49,184 nt of DNA from Salegentibacter tibetensis (GTDB taxonomy: Bacteria > Bacteroidota > Bacteroidia > Flavobacteriales > Flavobacteriaceae), in contig NZ_JAIQZA010000033.1 in assembly GCF_020164485.1 (NCBI RefSeq), positions 1 to 49,184 of the forward strand, read 5' to 3'. The notes beneath the pieces are model-generated. The model searched no databases, was not told the DNA's origin, and worked only from the letters and a program-made list of their open reading frames with translations. The position numbers and the translations under genes were made by a program. Numbering within the stretch: the first letter of the stretch is position 1; every line of letters starts with the position of its first letter. Below, piece by piece: positions 26,810 to 35,839 of this stretch.

Positions 26810-27003
26810 TAAAAATAGGTTTCAGAGGTGAATAAAATAAATACTGAAAATAGAAAATTTACCCGGTAAAATCTTAATTTCTGTAAAACATTCAAAAGGT
26901 TTCTTAAATAATGCAAAAAAATGCTTTGCAATTCTTCTCAAATTGGTGTTATAATTTTAAATAGATATCTTTAAAATTAAATAACCTAACAACCAATAAC
27001 CAT

Positions 27004-28674
27004 ATGTCTGTACTTCCCGACGATCTTTTGCGTTACCAGAAATTTATAGGCTTCATGTTAAAATACTGGAACAGCGATTTATTTGCAAACACAGCATCCC
27101 AGGCAATGGATGAAACTTCAGATAAAAATAATACCCAAAACACTTACGATCAAAGCCCCGATGAGTTGGTAGAAGATCTAAAAAATATGGGGCCAACCTA
27201 TATAAAAATGGGACAATTGCTTTCAACACGGCCAGACCTACTCCCCAACGCTTATTTAGAAGCTTTGGCGACATTACAGGATGATGTGCCCGCAATCCCA
27301 TACGAAGAAGTGCACCGTATTGTTGAGGAAGAAATAGGTACAAGAATTTCCAAAGCTTTTGAGAGTTTTGATGAAAAATCCCTGGCAAGTGCTTCCATTG
27401 GGCAGGTACATAAAGCTACGCTAAGATCTGGTAAACCGGTGGCGGTTAAAATTCAAAGGCCCGGAATTAAAAAACAATTCCTTTCAGATTTAGATACCTT
27501 AAAAGAGCTGGCTGATCTTGCTGTTAAACACAGCGCCACGGCTAAAAAATATGCTTTTGACGATGTTTTAACTGAACTGAGGCGTATTTTATTGCAGGAA
27601 CTGGATTATCACAGGGAAGCACAAAATTTAATCACCCTTGGCGATAATTTAAAAGGTTTCAAGGATCTTATCGTGCCGCAACCCATTCAGGATTATTCTT
27701 CTGCCAAGGTGCTCACCATGGAGTATATTGAAGGTAAAAAGATCACTTCAATTTCTCCGCTCAAGCAAATTGAAGTAGATTATTCACCACTGGTAGATCA
27801 GCTTGTAAAGGCCTATTTACAACAGGTAATCAATGATGGATTTGTACACGCCGATCCGCATCCCGGGAATATTCAGTTTACAAAAGATGATAAGATTGCC
27901 CTTATAGATCTTGGAATGGTCGCTAAGTTTAGCCCGGCCATTAAAGAATATATTTTAGAGCTTTTAATGGCTATTAGTAACAATAGTGGCGAAGATACCG
28001 CTCGGGTATTGTTAAGTATGAGTGAAGTGAATGAGGATGCTAAGCTTAAATTCTTTAAAAAGACTATCGGTGATATTATCATGGATAGTGAGCATGGTAG
28101 GGCAAAAGATATGCAAACCGGCCGCCTGCTTATCCAGTTAAACAGGCTCGCAGCTGAAAGTGGAATTCACCTTCCGGTAGAAGTAAATATCCTGGGGAAA
28201 ATCCTTCTAAACCTGGATCAGATAATCGCTGTTTTAGATCCTGATTTTGATCTGAGAGATGCCATAAAACGTCACTCTAATAAAATGATGCGCGATAAGA
28301 TGTATGAGGAATTAAAACCTGAAAACTTTTTCTCTTCCCTCCTGGCATCAAAGAAATTCATAGAATATTTACCCGATCGTTTAAACATTATTTCAAAAAA
28401 CCTGGCAGAAAACGAGTTTAAAATAAAGATTGATGCCATAGACGAAAAACGGGTTACCGATGGTTTTCAGAAAGTTGCCAACCGCATTACCTTAGGATTA
28501 ATTATAGCAGCAATGATTATAGGTGCTTCAATGTTGATGCAGGTGCCTTCAGATTTTACCATTTTTGGATATCCCGGTCTTGCTATGCTCTTCTTTTTAC
28601 TTGCAGCGATTGGTGGAATTATTCTTAGTTATATTATAATATTTAGAGATGAAAATTTGAATAATAAAGATTAA
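27004..28674 (+). CDS. ABC1/UbiB (AarF)-family atypical kinase
   Basis: A 556-residue protein-kinase-like membrane-associated protein of the ABC1/ADCK/UbiB family, linked in other organisms to isoprenoid quinone synthesis. The family-specific KxGQ motif is in GPTYIKMGQLLSTRPDLLP (about 66-84). The Ala-rich nucleotide loop is ASASIGQVHKATL, and the catalytic segments are HADPHPGN and IDLGMV. Two hydrophobic helices near the C-terminus (about 495-550) form the usual membrane anchor. A role in menaquinone metabolism is plausible but inferred. The S10 peptidase gene follows 57 bases downstream. Confidence 0.92.
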   Translation: MSVLPDDLLRYQKFIGFMLKYWNSDLFANTASQAMDETSDKNNTQNTYDQSPDELVEDLKNMGPTYIKMGQLLSTRPDLLPNAYLEALATLQDDVPAIPYEEVHRIVEEEIGTRISKAFESFDEKSLASASIGQVHKATLRSGKPVAVKIQRPGIKKQFLSDLDTLKELADLAVKHSATAKKYAFDDVLTELRRILLQELDYHREAQNLITLGDNLKGFKDLIVPQPIQDYSSAKVLTMEYIEGKKITSISPLKQIEVDYSPLVDQLVKAYLQQVINDGFVHADPHPGNIQFTKDDKIALIDLGMVAKFSPAIKEYILELLMAISNNSGEDTARVLLSMSEVNEDAKLKFFKKTIGDIIMDSEHGRAKDMQTGRLLIQLNRLAAESGIHLPVEVNILGKILLNLDQIIAVLDPDFDLRDAIKRHSNKMMRDKMYEELKPENFFSSLLASKKFIEYLPDRLNIISKNLAENEFKIKIDAIDEKRVTDGFQKVANRITLGLIIAAMIIGASMLMQVPSDFTIFGYPGLAMLFFLLAAIGGIILSYIIIFRDENLNNKD

Positions 28675-28731
28675 CGAATTTGGGGATTCGCCTATTTCGG
28701 TGTATTTTTCGTTTCTAAAAATTAGAACCAC

Positions 28732-30216
28732 ATGAATAAAATCTTTACCCCACTATTTTTACTTGTTTTTATAACAGCGGCCTGGAGCCAAAAAGTTGAA
28801 ATTCCAGTAGATACCACAGTTACTACCAATCATTCGGTAACTATTAATTCAAAAAACATCAATTATACCGCTACTACGGGAATGCAACCGCTTTGGGACA
28901 ACGACGGTGAACCAATTGCCAGTTTATTTTATACATATTACAAGCGAAGTAATGTAAAAGATACTGAAAATCGCCCTTTAGTTATTTCATTTAATGGCGG
29001 CCCGGGATCGGCTTCGGTTTGGATGCACGTAGCTTATACCGGCCCCAGGGTTTTAAAAATTGATGATGAAGGTTTCCCAATTCAACCTTACGGAATAAAA
29101 GAAAATCCGCATTCTATCTTAGATGTTGCCGATATCGTATATGTAAACCCAATTAACACCGGTTACTCCCGCCCTATTCCTGATGAAGACGGAAAAGTAG
29201 ATAGAGAAAAATTCTTTGGCGTAAACTCCGATATTAAATATTTAGCCGAATGGTTAAATACGTTTATGAGCAGAAACGAACGCTGGTTATCGCCTAAATA
29301 CCTTATTGGGGAAAGCTACGGCACAACCCGAGTTTCAGGTTTGGCATTAGAACTGCAAAACAGCCAGTGGATGTATCTTAACGGAGTTATTTTAGTTTCT
29401 CCTACCGAAATTGGGATTGAACGCGACGGCCCGGTGGGCATCGCTAATAGATTACCCTATTTCGCTGCCGCAGCCTGGTATCACGATGCTTTACCGGCAG
29501 AACTTCAGAATAAGGAATTAGAAGAATTATTAGAAGAAGTTGAAGAATATAGTATTAACGAATTACTTCCGGTACTAGTAAAAGGAGGCTTTACTGAAAC
29601 CACCAAAAAAGAAGCAGTAGCCGAAAAAATGGCTTATTATTCAGGAATTTCAGAAGAAGTGATCCTTCAGAATAATCTTGATGTAGATTACCGTTTTTTC
29701 TGGAAAGAATTAAGACGAAAAGAAGGCACCACAATTGGCCGACTTGACTCGAGATATCTTGGAATAGATGCTAAAGAATCTGGTGATTCCCCCGATTATA
29801 ATGCTGAGCTGACTTCCTGGTTACACTCGTTTACACCGGCTATAAATCATTACTTGAGACAGGATCTTAATTTTAAAACCGATTTAAAATACTATATGTT
29901 TGGCCCTGTACACCCCTGGGATCGCAGCGGGAACAATACCGGCGAGAATTTAAGACAGGCAATGGCACAAAACCCAAATTTAGATGTCATGATTCAGTCG
30001 GGATATTTTGACGGGGCTACTACCTATTTCAATGCAAAATACACGATGTGGCAATTAGACCAAAGCGGAAAGATGAAAGATCGCTTAAGTTTTAAAGGTT
30101 ATGAAAGTGGCCATATGATGTACTTGAGAGCCGAAGACCTTAAAAATGCCAATGATGATATTCGGGAGTTTATAGAAAATAGCCTTCCAAAAGAAGGGGC
30201 TCCTGCTAAATATTAA
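28732..30216 (+). CDS. secreted S10-family serine carboxypeptidase-like protein
   Basis: A 494-residue exported hydrolase with a signal peptide (MNKIFTPLFLLVFITAAWSQ). The alpha/beta-hydrolase catalytic triad is visible: Ser195 in GESYGTTR, Asp427 in GYFDGATTYF and His461 in ESGHMMY. The oxyanion segment is FNGGPGSASVW. This matches the bacterial branch of peptidase S10, which removes C-terminal residues from peptides, probably in the periplasm. It may be co-transcribed with the ABC1 kinase, though no functional link is evident. A repeat-filled 523-base region separates it from convergent thrC. Confidence 0.93.
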   Translation: MNKIFTPLFLLVFITAAWSQKVEIPVDTTVTTNHSVTINSKNINYTATTGMQPLWDNDGEPIASLFYTYYKRSNVKDTENRPLVISFNGGPGSASVWMHVAYTGPRVLKIDDEGFPIQPYGIKENPHSILDVADIVYVNPINTGYSRPIPDEDGKVDREKFFGVNSDIKYLAEWLNTFMSRNERWLSPKYLIGESYGTTRVSGLALELQNSQWMYLNGVILVSPTEIGIERDGPVGIANRLPYFAAAAWYHDALPAELQNKELEELLEEVEEYSINELLPVLVKGGFTETTKKEAVAEKMAYYSGISEEVILQNNLDVDYRFFWKELRRKEGTTIGRLDSRYLGIDAKESGDSPDYNAELTSWLHSFTPAINHYLRQDLNFKTDLKYYMFGPVHPWDRSGNNTGENLRQAMAQNPNLDVMIQSGYFDGATTYFNAKYTMWQLDQSGKMKDRLSFKGYESGHMMYLRAEDLKNANDDIREFIENSLPKEGAPAKY

Positions 30217-30224
30217 TAAACATA

Positions 30225-30730
30225 AATTGTTTTTGGGAAGCTATCTCTTTTTTAACGTCACCCTAAACTCGTTTCAGGGTCTAGGTTGATATCACTTATC
30301 GCTCAACTTAGACCCTGAAATAAATTACCATTGACAGAGTAGATTTTATTATTTATTAGAGAGTTATAGGAGTAGGTATATAATAGAAGGAAATTTAAGC
30401 GGCCTATCGAAAATTGATCGTAAAATTCGAAGTGAGATGTCGTTTAAATTTTCTGCTGTTTGAGCGACACCTCTTTTTCTAATTATTCATATTTTCCCCG
30501 CGAGTTCAGAAAATTTAGACATCGAACGAAAAATTTAGATCCATTTTCGTAAGCCTAGATTTTTTGGTTCTTTTTCATCAATGGAAAAAGAACAGAATAC
30601 CAATCTATTTTCAGCTCATTAATAAATTCAGTAATTTCATATTTATCTGTCATTTCCCTCCGCTAGATAAAGCTTCTTTATCACGGGTCTCAGGGTGACG
30701 TTAGTTGAAAAAAGCTTCCCAAACAATTTT
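30225..30730. repeat. 505-bp repeat region bounded by imperfect inverted repeats
   Basis: The left edge (AATTGTTTTTGGGAAGCT... through AACGTCACCCT) is matched in reverse by the right edge (AGGGTGACGTTAG... through AAGCTTCCCAAACAATT), about 40 bases each. Inside are a near-perfect 18-bp hairpin (30272-30289/30303-30320) and sequence resembling common flavobacterial dispersed repeats (GTCGTTTAAATTTTCTGCTG; CTTTTTCATCAATGGAAAAAG). No credible coding frame. It could be a MITE-like element or nested repeats between convergent genes. Confidence 0.6.
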
Positions 30731-30739
30731 ATAATAAAA

Positions 30740-32035
30740 CTACTGCATCAAATACTCCTTCAATTCAGAGTAATCTGAAATTTCGATGGATTTTTTCTCT
30801 TTATTCATCGCTTCTTTAATTGAAGCAGGAATTTCTACCTTTTCTTCAATCACCTCTTCTACTGTTTCGAGGAACTTAACCGGATGTGCAGTTTCCAAAA
30901 ATGTACCGTAGTAATCAGGGTTTTTAGTTAAAAACTCCTGAAGTCCGAGATACCCAACAGCTCCGTGAGGATCCATTACGTAATTGTGCTTTTGTTTTAC
31001 CTCTTTTATGGCTTTTTTGGTTTCTTCATCAGAATAACTAAAAGAAGAAAGTTGCTGTGATAGTGGTTTAAACTCATTGTTGAATAATTCCAAAATTCGC
31101 ACAAAATTACTTGGATTTCCAACATCCATTGCGTTAGAAATAGTTTGTACGCTGGGTTTTGGACTGTAATCCTGGGACTGCAAATAACGGGTCACTACAT
31201 TATTTTCATTGTTTGACGCGATAAAATGATCTATTGGTAATCCCATTTTTTTAGCAAACATTCCGGCGCAAATATTACCAAAATTCCCGCTAGGTACTGA
31301 AAAAGCCAGTTTTTGTTGTTTTTCTACCAATTGTTTATACGCAAAAAAGTAATAGAACATTTGCGGTAACCAGCGCGCTACATTAATGGAGTTAGCTGAA
31401 GTAAGCTGGCGTTTCTCACTAATTTCTGAATCAGAGAAAGCTTTTTTCACCATATCCTGACAATCGTCAAAATTACCATTCACCTCAAGAGCTGTAATAT
31501 TTTGGCCAAGGGTAGTAAGCTGTTTTTCCTGGATTTCACTCACTTTTCCTTTAGGGTATAAAATTACAACATCTATACCATCAACCCCTAAAAATCCATT
31601 AGCCACTGCTCCACCGGTATCCCCGGAAGTAGCTACCAAAACCGTGATCTTCCCTAAATTTCCTTTCTTTACAAAATGGCCAAGGCAACCGGCCATAAAT
31701 CCTGCACCTACATCCTTAAATGCCAGCGTTGGCCCGTGAAATAGCTCCAGTGTTCCCATACTTTCTGATATTGGCACAACCGGAAACTCGAAATCCAAAG
31801 TTTTTTTTAGAATTTCCTGAAGTCCGTTTTTATCAATTTCGTCTCCAACAAATTGCTTTATCGCTTCATAAGCGATTTCCTCTTTGGAGAGCTTATCCAG
31901 GTTTTTAAAAAATTCTTTAGATAAAACCGGGATTTCTTCAGGAAAATAGAGTGCTTTTCCCGGTGCAAGTCCGCGAACAACCGCATCTTCAAAGGAAACT
32001 TTATGATTTTTATCGTTTAAACTAATGTATTTCAT
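30740..32035 (-). CDS. thrC: threonine synthase
   Basis: Last step of threonine synthesis: PLP-dependent conversion of O-phospho-L-homoserine to L-threonine. The 431-residue protein has the PLP-lysine motif in LFHGPTLAFKDVGA (about 100-113) and the glycine/serine loop ATSGDTGGAV that binds cofactor phosphate. It is the third gene of a minus-strand thrA-thrB-thrC operon. The 98-base gap to thrB is longer than the thrA-thrB gap and contains a small CCAGCATCATGCTGG palindrome. Confidence 0.96.
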   Translation of the reverse strand: MKYISLNDKNHKVSFEDAVVRGLAPGKALYFPEEIPVLSKEFFKNLDKLSKEEIAYEAIKQFVGDEIDKNGLQEILKKTLDFEFPVVPISESMGTLELFHGPTLAFKDVGAGFMAGCLGHFVKKGNLGKITVLVATSGDTGGAVANGFLGVDGIDVVILYPKGKVSEIQEKQLTTLGQNITALEVNGNFDDCQDMVKKAFSDSEISEKRQLTSANSINVARWLPQMFYYFFAYKQLVEKQQKLAFSVPSGNFGNICAGMFAKKMGLPIDHFIASNNENNVVTRYLQSQDYSPKPSVQTISNAMDVGNPSNFVRILELFNNEFKPLSQQLSSFSYSDEETKKAIKEVKQKHNYVMDPHGAVGYLGLQEFLTKNPDYYGTFLETAHPVKFLETVEEVIEEKVEIPASIKEAMNKEKKSIEISDYSELKEYLMQ

Positions 32036-32133
32036 CTGTTTATAATTTTATCCCTATTTGGGAATTAAGCACAAACTTATAATTATACTCCTGTTTGTTG
32101 CTAATTTTAGGGTCCAGCATCATGCTGGTCTCA

Positions 32134-33057
32134 TTAGGCTATTATTTTTATTCCTTCGGAATTGATTTTAGATAAATGCAGGTCAAAATCTATATTTTTA
32201 TCCTGATAAAATTCCTGAAATTCGGCTTTTACTTTTTCGGCTACAGTATCGCCTTTACACAAAGCAAAAACCGAAGGTCCAGAGCCGGAAATTCCGAAAC
32301 CCAGTGCCCCATTAGCTGAAGCCAGAGCTTTAAGCTTGTCGAAATACGGAATTAAAATAGAACGCACGGGTTCAATAATTTCATCCTTTAAACTTCTGCC
32401 TAAGAGCTCGTAATCCTGGGTGTACAATGCACTTACCAAAGCGGCTAAATTACCCCATTGACTAATCGCCTTTTTCAGTTCAACATTTTGCCTGATTACA
32501 GACCTAGAATCCCGGGTTTTAAGCTCGATTAGCGGATGAAGTACCAACATTCGTAATTCCGGCAAACTTGGTAAACTTATAATTTCAAGGGGTTCGTAGC
32601 TTTTCACCAGGCTAAATCCACCCAGGAGGGCCGGCGCCACATTATCGGCGTGGGCATTCCCGCTGGCGAGGCGCTCCCCTTCCATCGCAAACTTTATCAA
32701 TTCTTTAGCCGAAAATGGTTCTCCCAGTAATTTATTGATTCCAAAAACGGCTCCTGCGGCACTGGCCGCGCTACTTCCTATTCCGCTACCCGCTTTTATA
32801 TTTTTCTTGATTTCAATATCAAATCCCTGCTTTTCTCCCAGCTCAGCTAACATCACTTTTGCTGAAACCCCGGCCACGTTTTCATCTACATCCAATGGAA
32901 GATCCTGGCCGGTTATTTTGGTGATCCTAAGTTTCTGTTCTGAATTTTTAGAAATAATCATCTCATCACCAACACCGTCTAAACAACAGCCCAAAACGTC
33001 GAATCCGCAGGAAAGGTTGGCTACAGTTGCCGGTGCAAACAGTTTTATTCTATCCAT
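32134..33057 (-). CDS. thrB: homoserine kinase
   Basis: GHMP-family kinase of 307 residues that phosphorylates L-homoserine with ATP, making the ThrC substrate. The ATP loop is GSGIGSSAASAAGA (about 91-104) and the C-terminal GHMP motif is LGFGISGSGPSVFAL (about 251-265). The start KLFAPATVANLSCGFDVLG is typical of ThrB. It begins three bases after the thrA stop and is therefore likely translationally coupled. Confidence 0.96.
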   Translation of the reverse strand: MDRIKLFAPATVANLSCGFDVLGCCLDGVGDEMIISKNSEQKLRITKITGQDLPLDVDENVAGVSAKVMLAELGEKQGFDIEIKKNIKAGSGIGSSAASAAGAVFGINKLLGEPFSAKELIKFAMEGERLASGNAHADNVAPALLGGFSLVKSYEPLEIISLPSLPELRMLVLHPLIELKTRDSRSVIRQNVELKKAISQWGNLAALVSALYTQDYELLGRSLKDEIIEPVRSILIPYFDKLKALASANGALGFGISGSGPSVFALCKGDTVAEKVKAEFQEFYQDKNIDFDLHLSKINSEGIKIIA

Positions 33058-33060
33058 AAC

Positions 33061-35508
33061 CTATTTCTTTCCTATTCTTATTACATCAGCAAAAATTCCC
33101 GAAGCAGTAACCTCGGCTCCAGCACCCGCACCTTTTACAATTAAAGGTTGTTCCGGGTATCTCTCGGTAAAGAACAACACGATATTATCGCTACCGCTAA
33201 GGTTATAAAATGGATGTTGGGAGTCTACAGCCTGCAATCCAACCACAGCTTTTCCATCTTCCAGCTGTGCTACGTATTTTAATTGGGCGTCTTTTTCTTC
33301 AGCCGATTTATAGATTTCCTGGAATTTAGGTTCGTCTTTTTTCAGCAACTCGAAAAAGTCCTCATTATTGGTGGTCGCCAAACTTTCCTGGGATAGGAAA
33401 TCTTCACTTTCAATATCCTCCAGTTCCATTTCATATCCACTTTCGCGAGCAAGAATTAGAATTTTTCGCGCCACATCTACCCCACTCAAATCTATTTTAG
33501 GATCGGGTTCAGTATAACCTTCTTCCATAGCCATTTCCACAGTCTTATAAAAAGGATCTTCTCCTTTATAAGTATTGAAAACGAAATTTAAACTTCCCGA
33601 AAGCACCGCCTGTATTTTCTTAATTCTATCTCCAGAAGCAATTAGATTTTTAAGGGTGTCTATTATTGGGAGACCTGCACCTACATTGGTTTCATATAAA
33701 AATGAAGCTCCATATTCCCGTGCCAGGTTTTGTAATTCCTGGTAGTTTTCAAAACTATCGGCGCAGGCAATTTTATTACAGGTTACCACAGAAACCGAAT
33801 TCGCCAAATATTCTCTGTACCAGGCAGAAATTTCAGCACTTGCCGTGTTATCTACAAAAACACTGTTTCTCAGGTTAAATGCATTAACCTTTTTAAAGAA
33901 TTCAGCTTTATCAGCTTTTTCCCCTTTTTCAAGGGCTTCTTCCCAATTTTGAAGATCAATACCGTTTTCATCAAAAAGCATCTTTCTTGAATTTGAGAGT
34001 CCGTGTACGCGAACCTTTAACCTAAGGTTTTCCAGAAGGAATTTTTCCTGTTTCTTTAATTGGTTCAATAATTTACTACCCACATTTCCAACGCCGGTAA
34101 TAAATAAATTGAGTTCTTTTGAAGGTACTTCAAAGAATTGCTCGTGTAGAGTATTGAGGGCTTTCTTTACATCCTTTTTAGCGATTACTGCAGAAATATT
34201 ACGTTCTGAAGATCCTTGAGCGATTGCCCGAATATTGATATTGTTATTCCCTAATGCACTAAACATTTTTCCGCTTAAACCGTGATGGCTTTTCATTCTG
34301 TCACCTACCAGGGCTACAATAGCAACATTATCTTCAATCTCTACCGGTTTGATTTTTTTATACTGAATTTCAACCTCAAAAGCTTCATCTAAAGCTTCTT
34401 TCGCAAGCTCTGCTTCATCATCTTTTACCGCGATACAGATACTATGTTCTGAAGATGCCTGGGTAATTAAAACCACATTGATATTCTCCTGAAAAAGCAC
34501 TTCGAAAAAACGTTTGGAAAAGCCGGGGATGCCTACCATTCCACTGCCTTCAATATTCAGTAATTTTATGGAATCTATATGCGTGATCCCTGTAACCCAT
34601 CGGAAATTCTTTTCTGAAGATTTTGAAATTAAAGTTCCTTCTTCATCGGGTTTAAAGGTGTTTTTAATAAGGATATTGATTTGTTTATCCAGCAAAGGTT
34701 GAAGCGTTGGCGGATAAAGCACTTTGGCCCCAAAATGCGACAATTCCATCGCTTCCTGGTAAGAAATATCTTTAAGCGGATAAGCGTGCGGAACAATTTG
34801 CGGATTGGCCGTATACATCCCGTTAACGTCGGTATAAATAAGCACTTCTTTTACATCTAAAGCAGCACCATATAGCGCAGCTGTAAAATCTGAACCACCA
34901 CGCCCCAGTGTACTGGGAACGCCTTGCTCGTTTCGGGAAACAAAACCAGGAGCTATATACAGGGAAGCATCTTTTTCAGCAAAATACTTATCTATATTTT
35001 TATTGGTTAGCTGATAATTCACCTGTACTTTTTCATTCGTATTTTTACAAACTATAAGCTCTCGTGAATCAACATACTGAGAATTTATTCCCAGATTTTT
35101 GAAATATTCAGCAATAATTAAAGAAGATAAAACTTCCCCGAAACCAGCTACTACGTGGCGTGTTTTGTTGGATAGTTCATTAAGCAGGTAAACACCTTCG
35201 TATAAAGTTTCAAGACGATTTAATTCGGTTTTAACTTTGCTTAAAATGCTACTTTGAGAGTTTACCGGAATTAATTCCCGAACCGCTTCAAGATGCCTTT
35301 TTTCATTGTTTAATAGAATATCTTTGTAGGCAAGATCTTCACGGGAAGCCAGATCGGCCATTTCCAGTAAATCGTTGGTAACACCACCGAATGCTGAGAA
35401 AACAACAAGAGTTTTGTCTTCCTTTAAATGTTTTTGAACTGTTTTTGCTACGAGTTTTATACGCTCTGGAGATGCCAAAGAGGTACCTCCGAATTTTAGG
35501 ACTTTCAT
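33061..35508 (-). CDS. thrA: bifunctional aspartokinase / homoserine dehydrogenase
   Basis: An 815-residue fusion catalysing two steps from aspartate to threonine/methionine: phosphorylation of aspartate and reduction of aspartate semialdehyde to homoserine. The aspartokinase domain (1 to about 290) begins MKVLKFGGTSLASPERI and has the GRGGSDFTAAL block. Two ACT domains (about 310-450) are the expected site for threonine feedback. The homoserine dehydrogenase part (about 465-815) shows GVGNVGSKLL, ETNVGAGLPIIDTL and DLSGVDVARKILILARE. It is first in the operon and is preceded by a Thr/Ile-rich leader frame. Confidence 0.96.
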   Translation of the reverse strand: MKVLKFGGTSLASPERIKLVAKTVQKHLKEDKTLVVFSAFGGVTNDLLEMADLASREDLAYKDILLNNEKRHLEAVRELIPVNSQSSILSKVKTELNRLETLYEGVYLLNELSNKTRHVVAGFGEVLSSLIIAEYFKNLGINSQYVDSRELIVCKNTNEKVQVNYQLTNKNIDKYFAEKDASLYIAPGFVSRNEQGVPSTLGRGGSDFTAALYGAALDVKEVLIYTDVNGMYTANPQIVPHAYPLKDISYQEAMELSHFGAKVLYPPTLQPLLDKQINILIKNTFKPDEEGTLISKSSEKNFRWVTGITHIDSIKLLNIEGSGMVGIPGFSKRFFEVLFQENINVVLITQASSEHSICIAVKDDEAELAKEALDEAFEVEIQYKKIKPVEIEDNVAIVALVGDRMKSHHGLSGKMFSALGNNNINIRAIAQGSSERNISAVIAKKDVKKALNTLHEQFFEVPSKELNLFITGVGNVGSKLLNQLKKQEKFLLENLRLKVRVHGLSNSRKMLFDENGIDLQNWEEALEKGEKADKAEFFKKVNAFNLRNSVFVDNTASAEISAWYREYLANSVSVVTCNKIACADSFENYQELQNLAREYGASFLYETNVGAGLPIIDTLKNLIASGDRIKKIQAVLSGSLNFVFNTYKGEDPFYKTVEMAMEEGYTEPDPKIDLSGVDVARKILILARESGYEMELEDIESEDFLSQESLATTNNEDFFELLKKDEPKFQEIYKSAEEKDAQLKYVAQLEDGKAVVGLQAVDSQHPFYNLSGSDNIVLFFTERYPEQPLIVKGAGAGAEVTASGIFADVIRIGKK

Positions 35509-35578
35509 AAGTCGATTGATTAGAATTAGAATGATTTTGTTTTAAAAAAACAGGTGTGTACGCTGGTGCTATGTAGAA

Positions 35579-35680
35579 TTATACCCCAAAAGGGGTAATA
35601 CGAATAATAGTCATGCCAGAAATGCCCCGGCCGGAAATGCTTTTTGAAGTAGTGAAATCGATATTTTCTTTAATCCTCAT
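35579..35680 (-). CDS. candidate Thr/Ile-rich leader peptide of the thr operon
   Basis: A 33-residue frame between the likely promoter and thrA, too short for standard gene calling. It has four Thr and seven Ile codons. The end reads MTIIRITPFGV, and an internal ATG would allow just this 11-mer. The last codons form a TACCCC/GGGGTA hairpin (35582-35597). The arrangement is that of amino-acid attenuators such as E. coli thrL (Thr/Ile-rich). A T7 run follows about 25 bases after the stop, but I cannot see a canonical terminator stem before it. Confidence 0.55.
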   Translation of the reverse strand: MRIKENIDFTTSKSISGRGISGMTIIRITPFGV

Positions 35681-35700
35681 TTTTGACCTTATTCTGATGA

Positions 35701-35735
35701 TAAAAGTATATAATTTTAGGGGTAATAAAAACAAA
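35701..35735 (-). promoter_or_regulatory. likely promoter of the thr operon
   Basis: On the minus strand TTTG (35735-35732) is followed 23 bases later by TACTTTTA (35708-35701), 7/8 to TAnnTTTG. Transcription would begin near 35694, about 14 bases before the leader-peptide ATG. Confidence 0.4.
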
Positions 35736-35780
35736 AATGAGGTTACAAGGGAAGAATTATGAATTTCTTTTTATTCCATA

Positions 35781-35820
35781 AAAAAAATACCCGATTAATA
35801 ATTTAACCGGGTGTTTTTTC
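35781..35820 (-). terminator. terminator of the MoxR operon
   Basis: A stem ACCCG/CGGGT flanked by A7 and T6 runs lies about 20 bases beyond the MoxR stop codon. On the minus strand it ends with a T7 tract. It separates the MoxR-VWA operon from the thr promoter. Confidence 0.65.
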
Positions 35821-35839
35821 GTTTTATTTCAATAATTAT

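Noticed and set aside
35509-35578. Classical intrinsic terminator after the thr leader peptide
   Set aside because: A T7 run is present but I find no convincing GC stem immediately before it.
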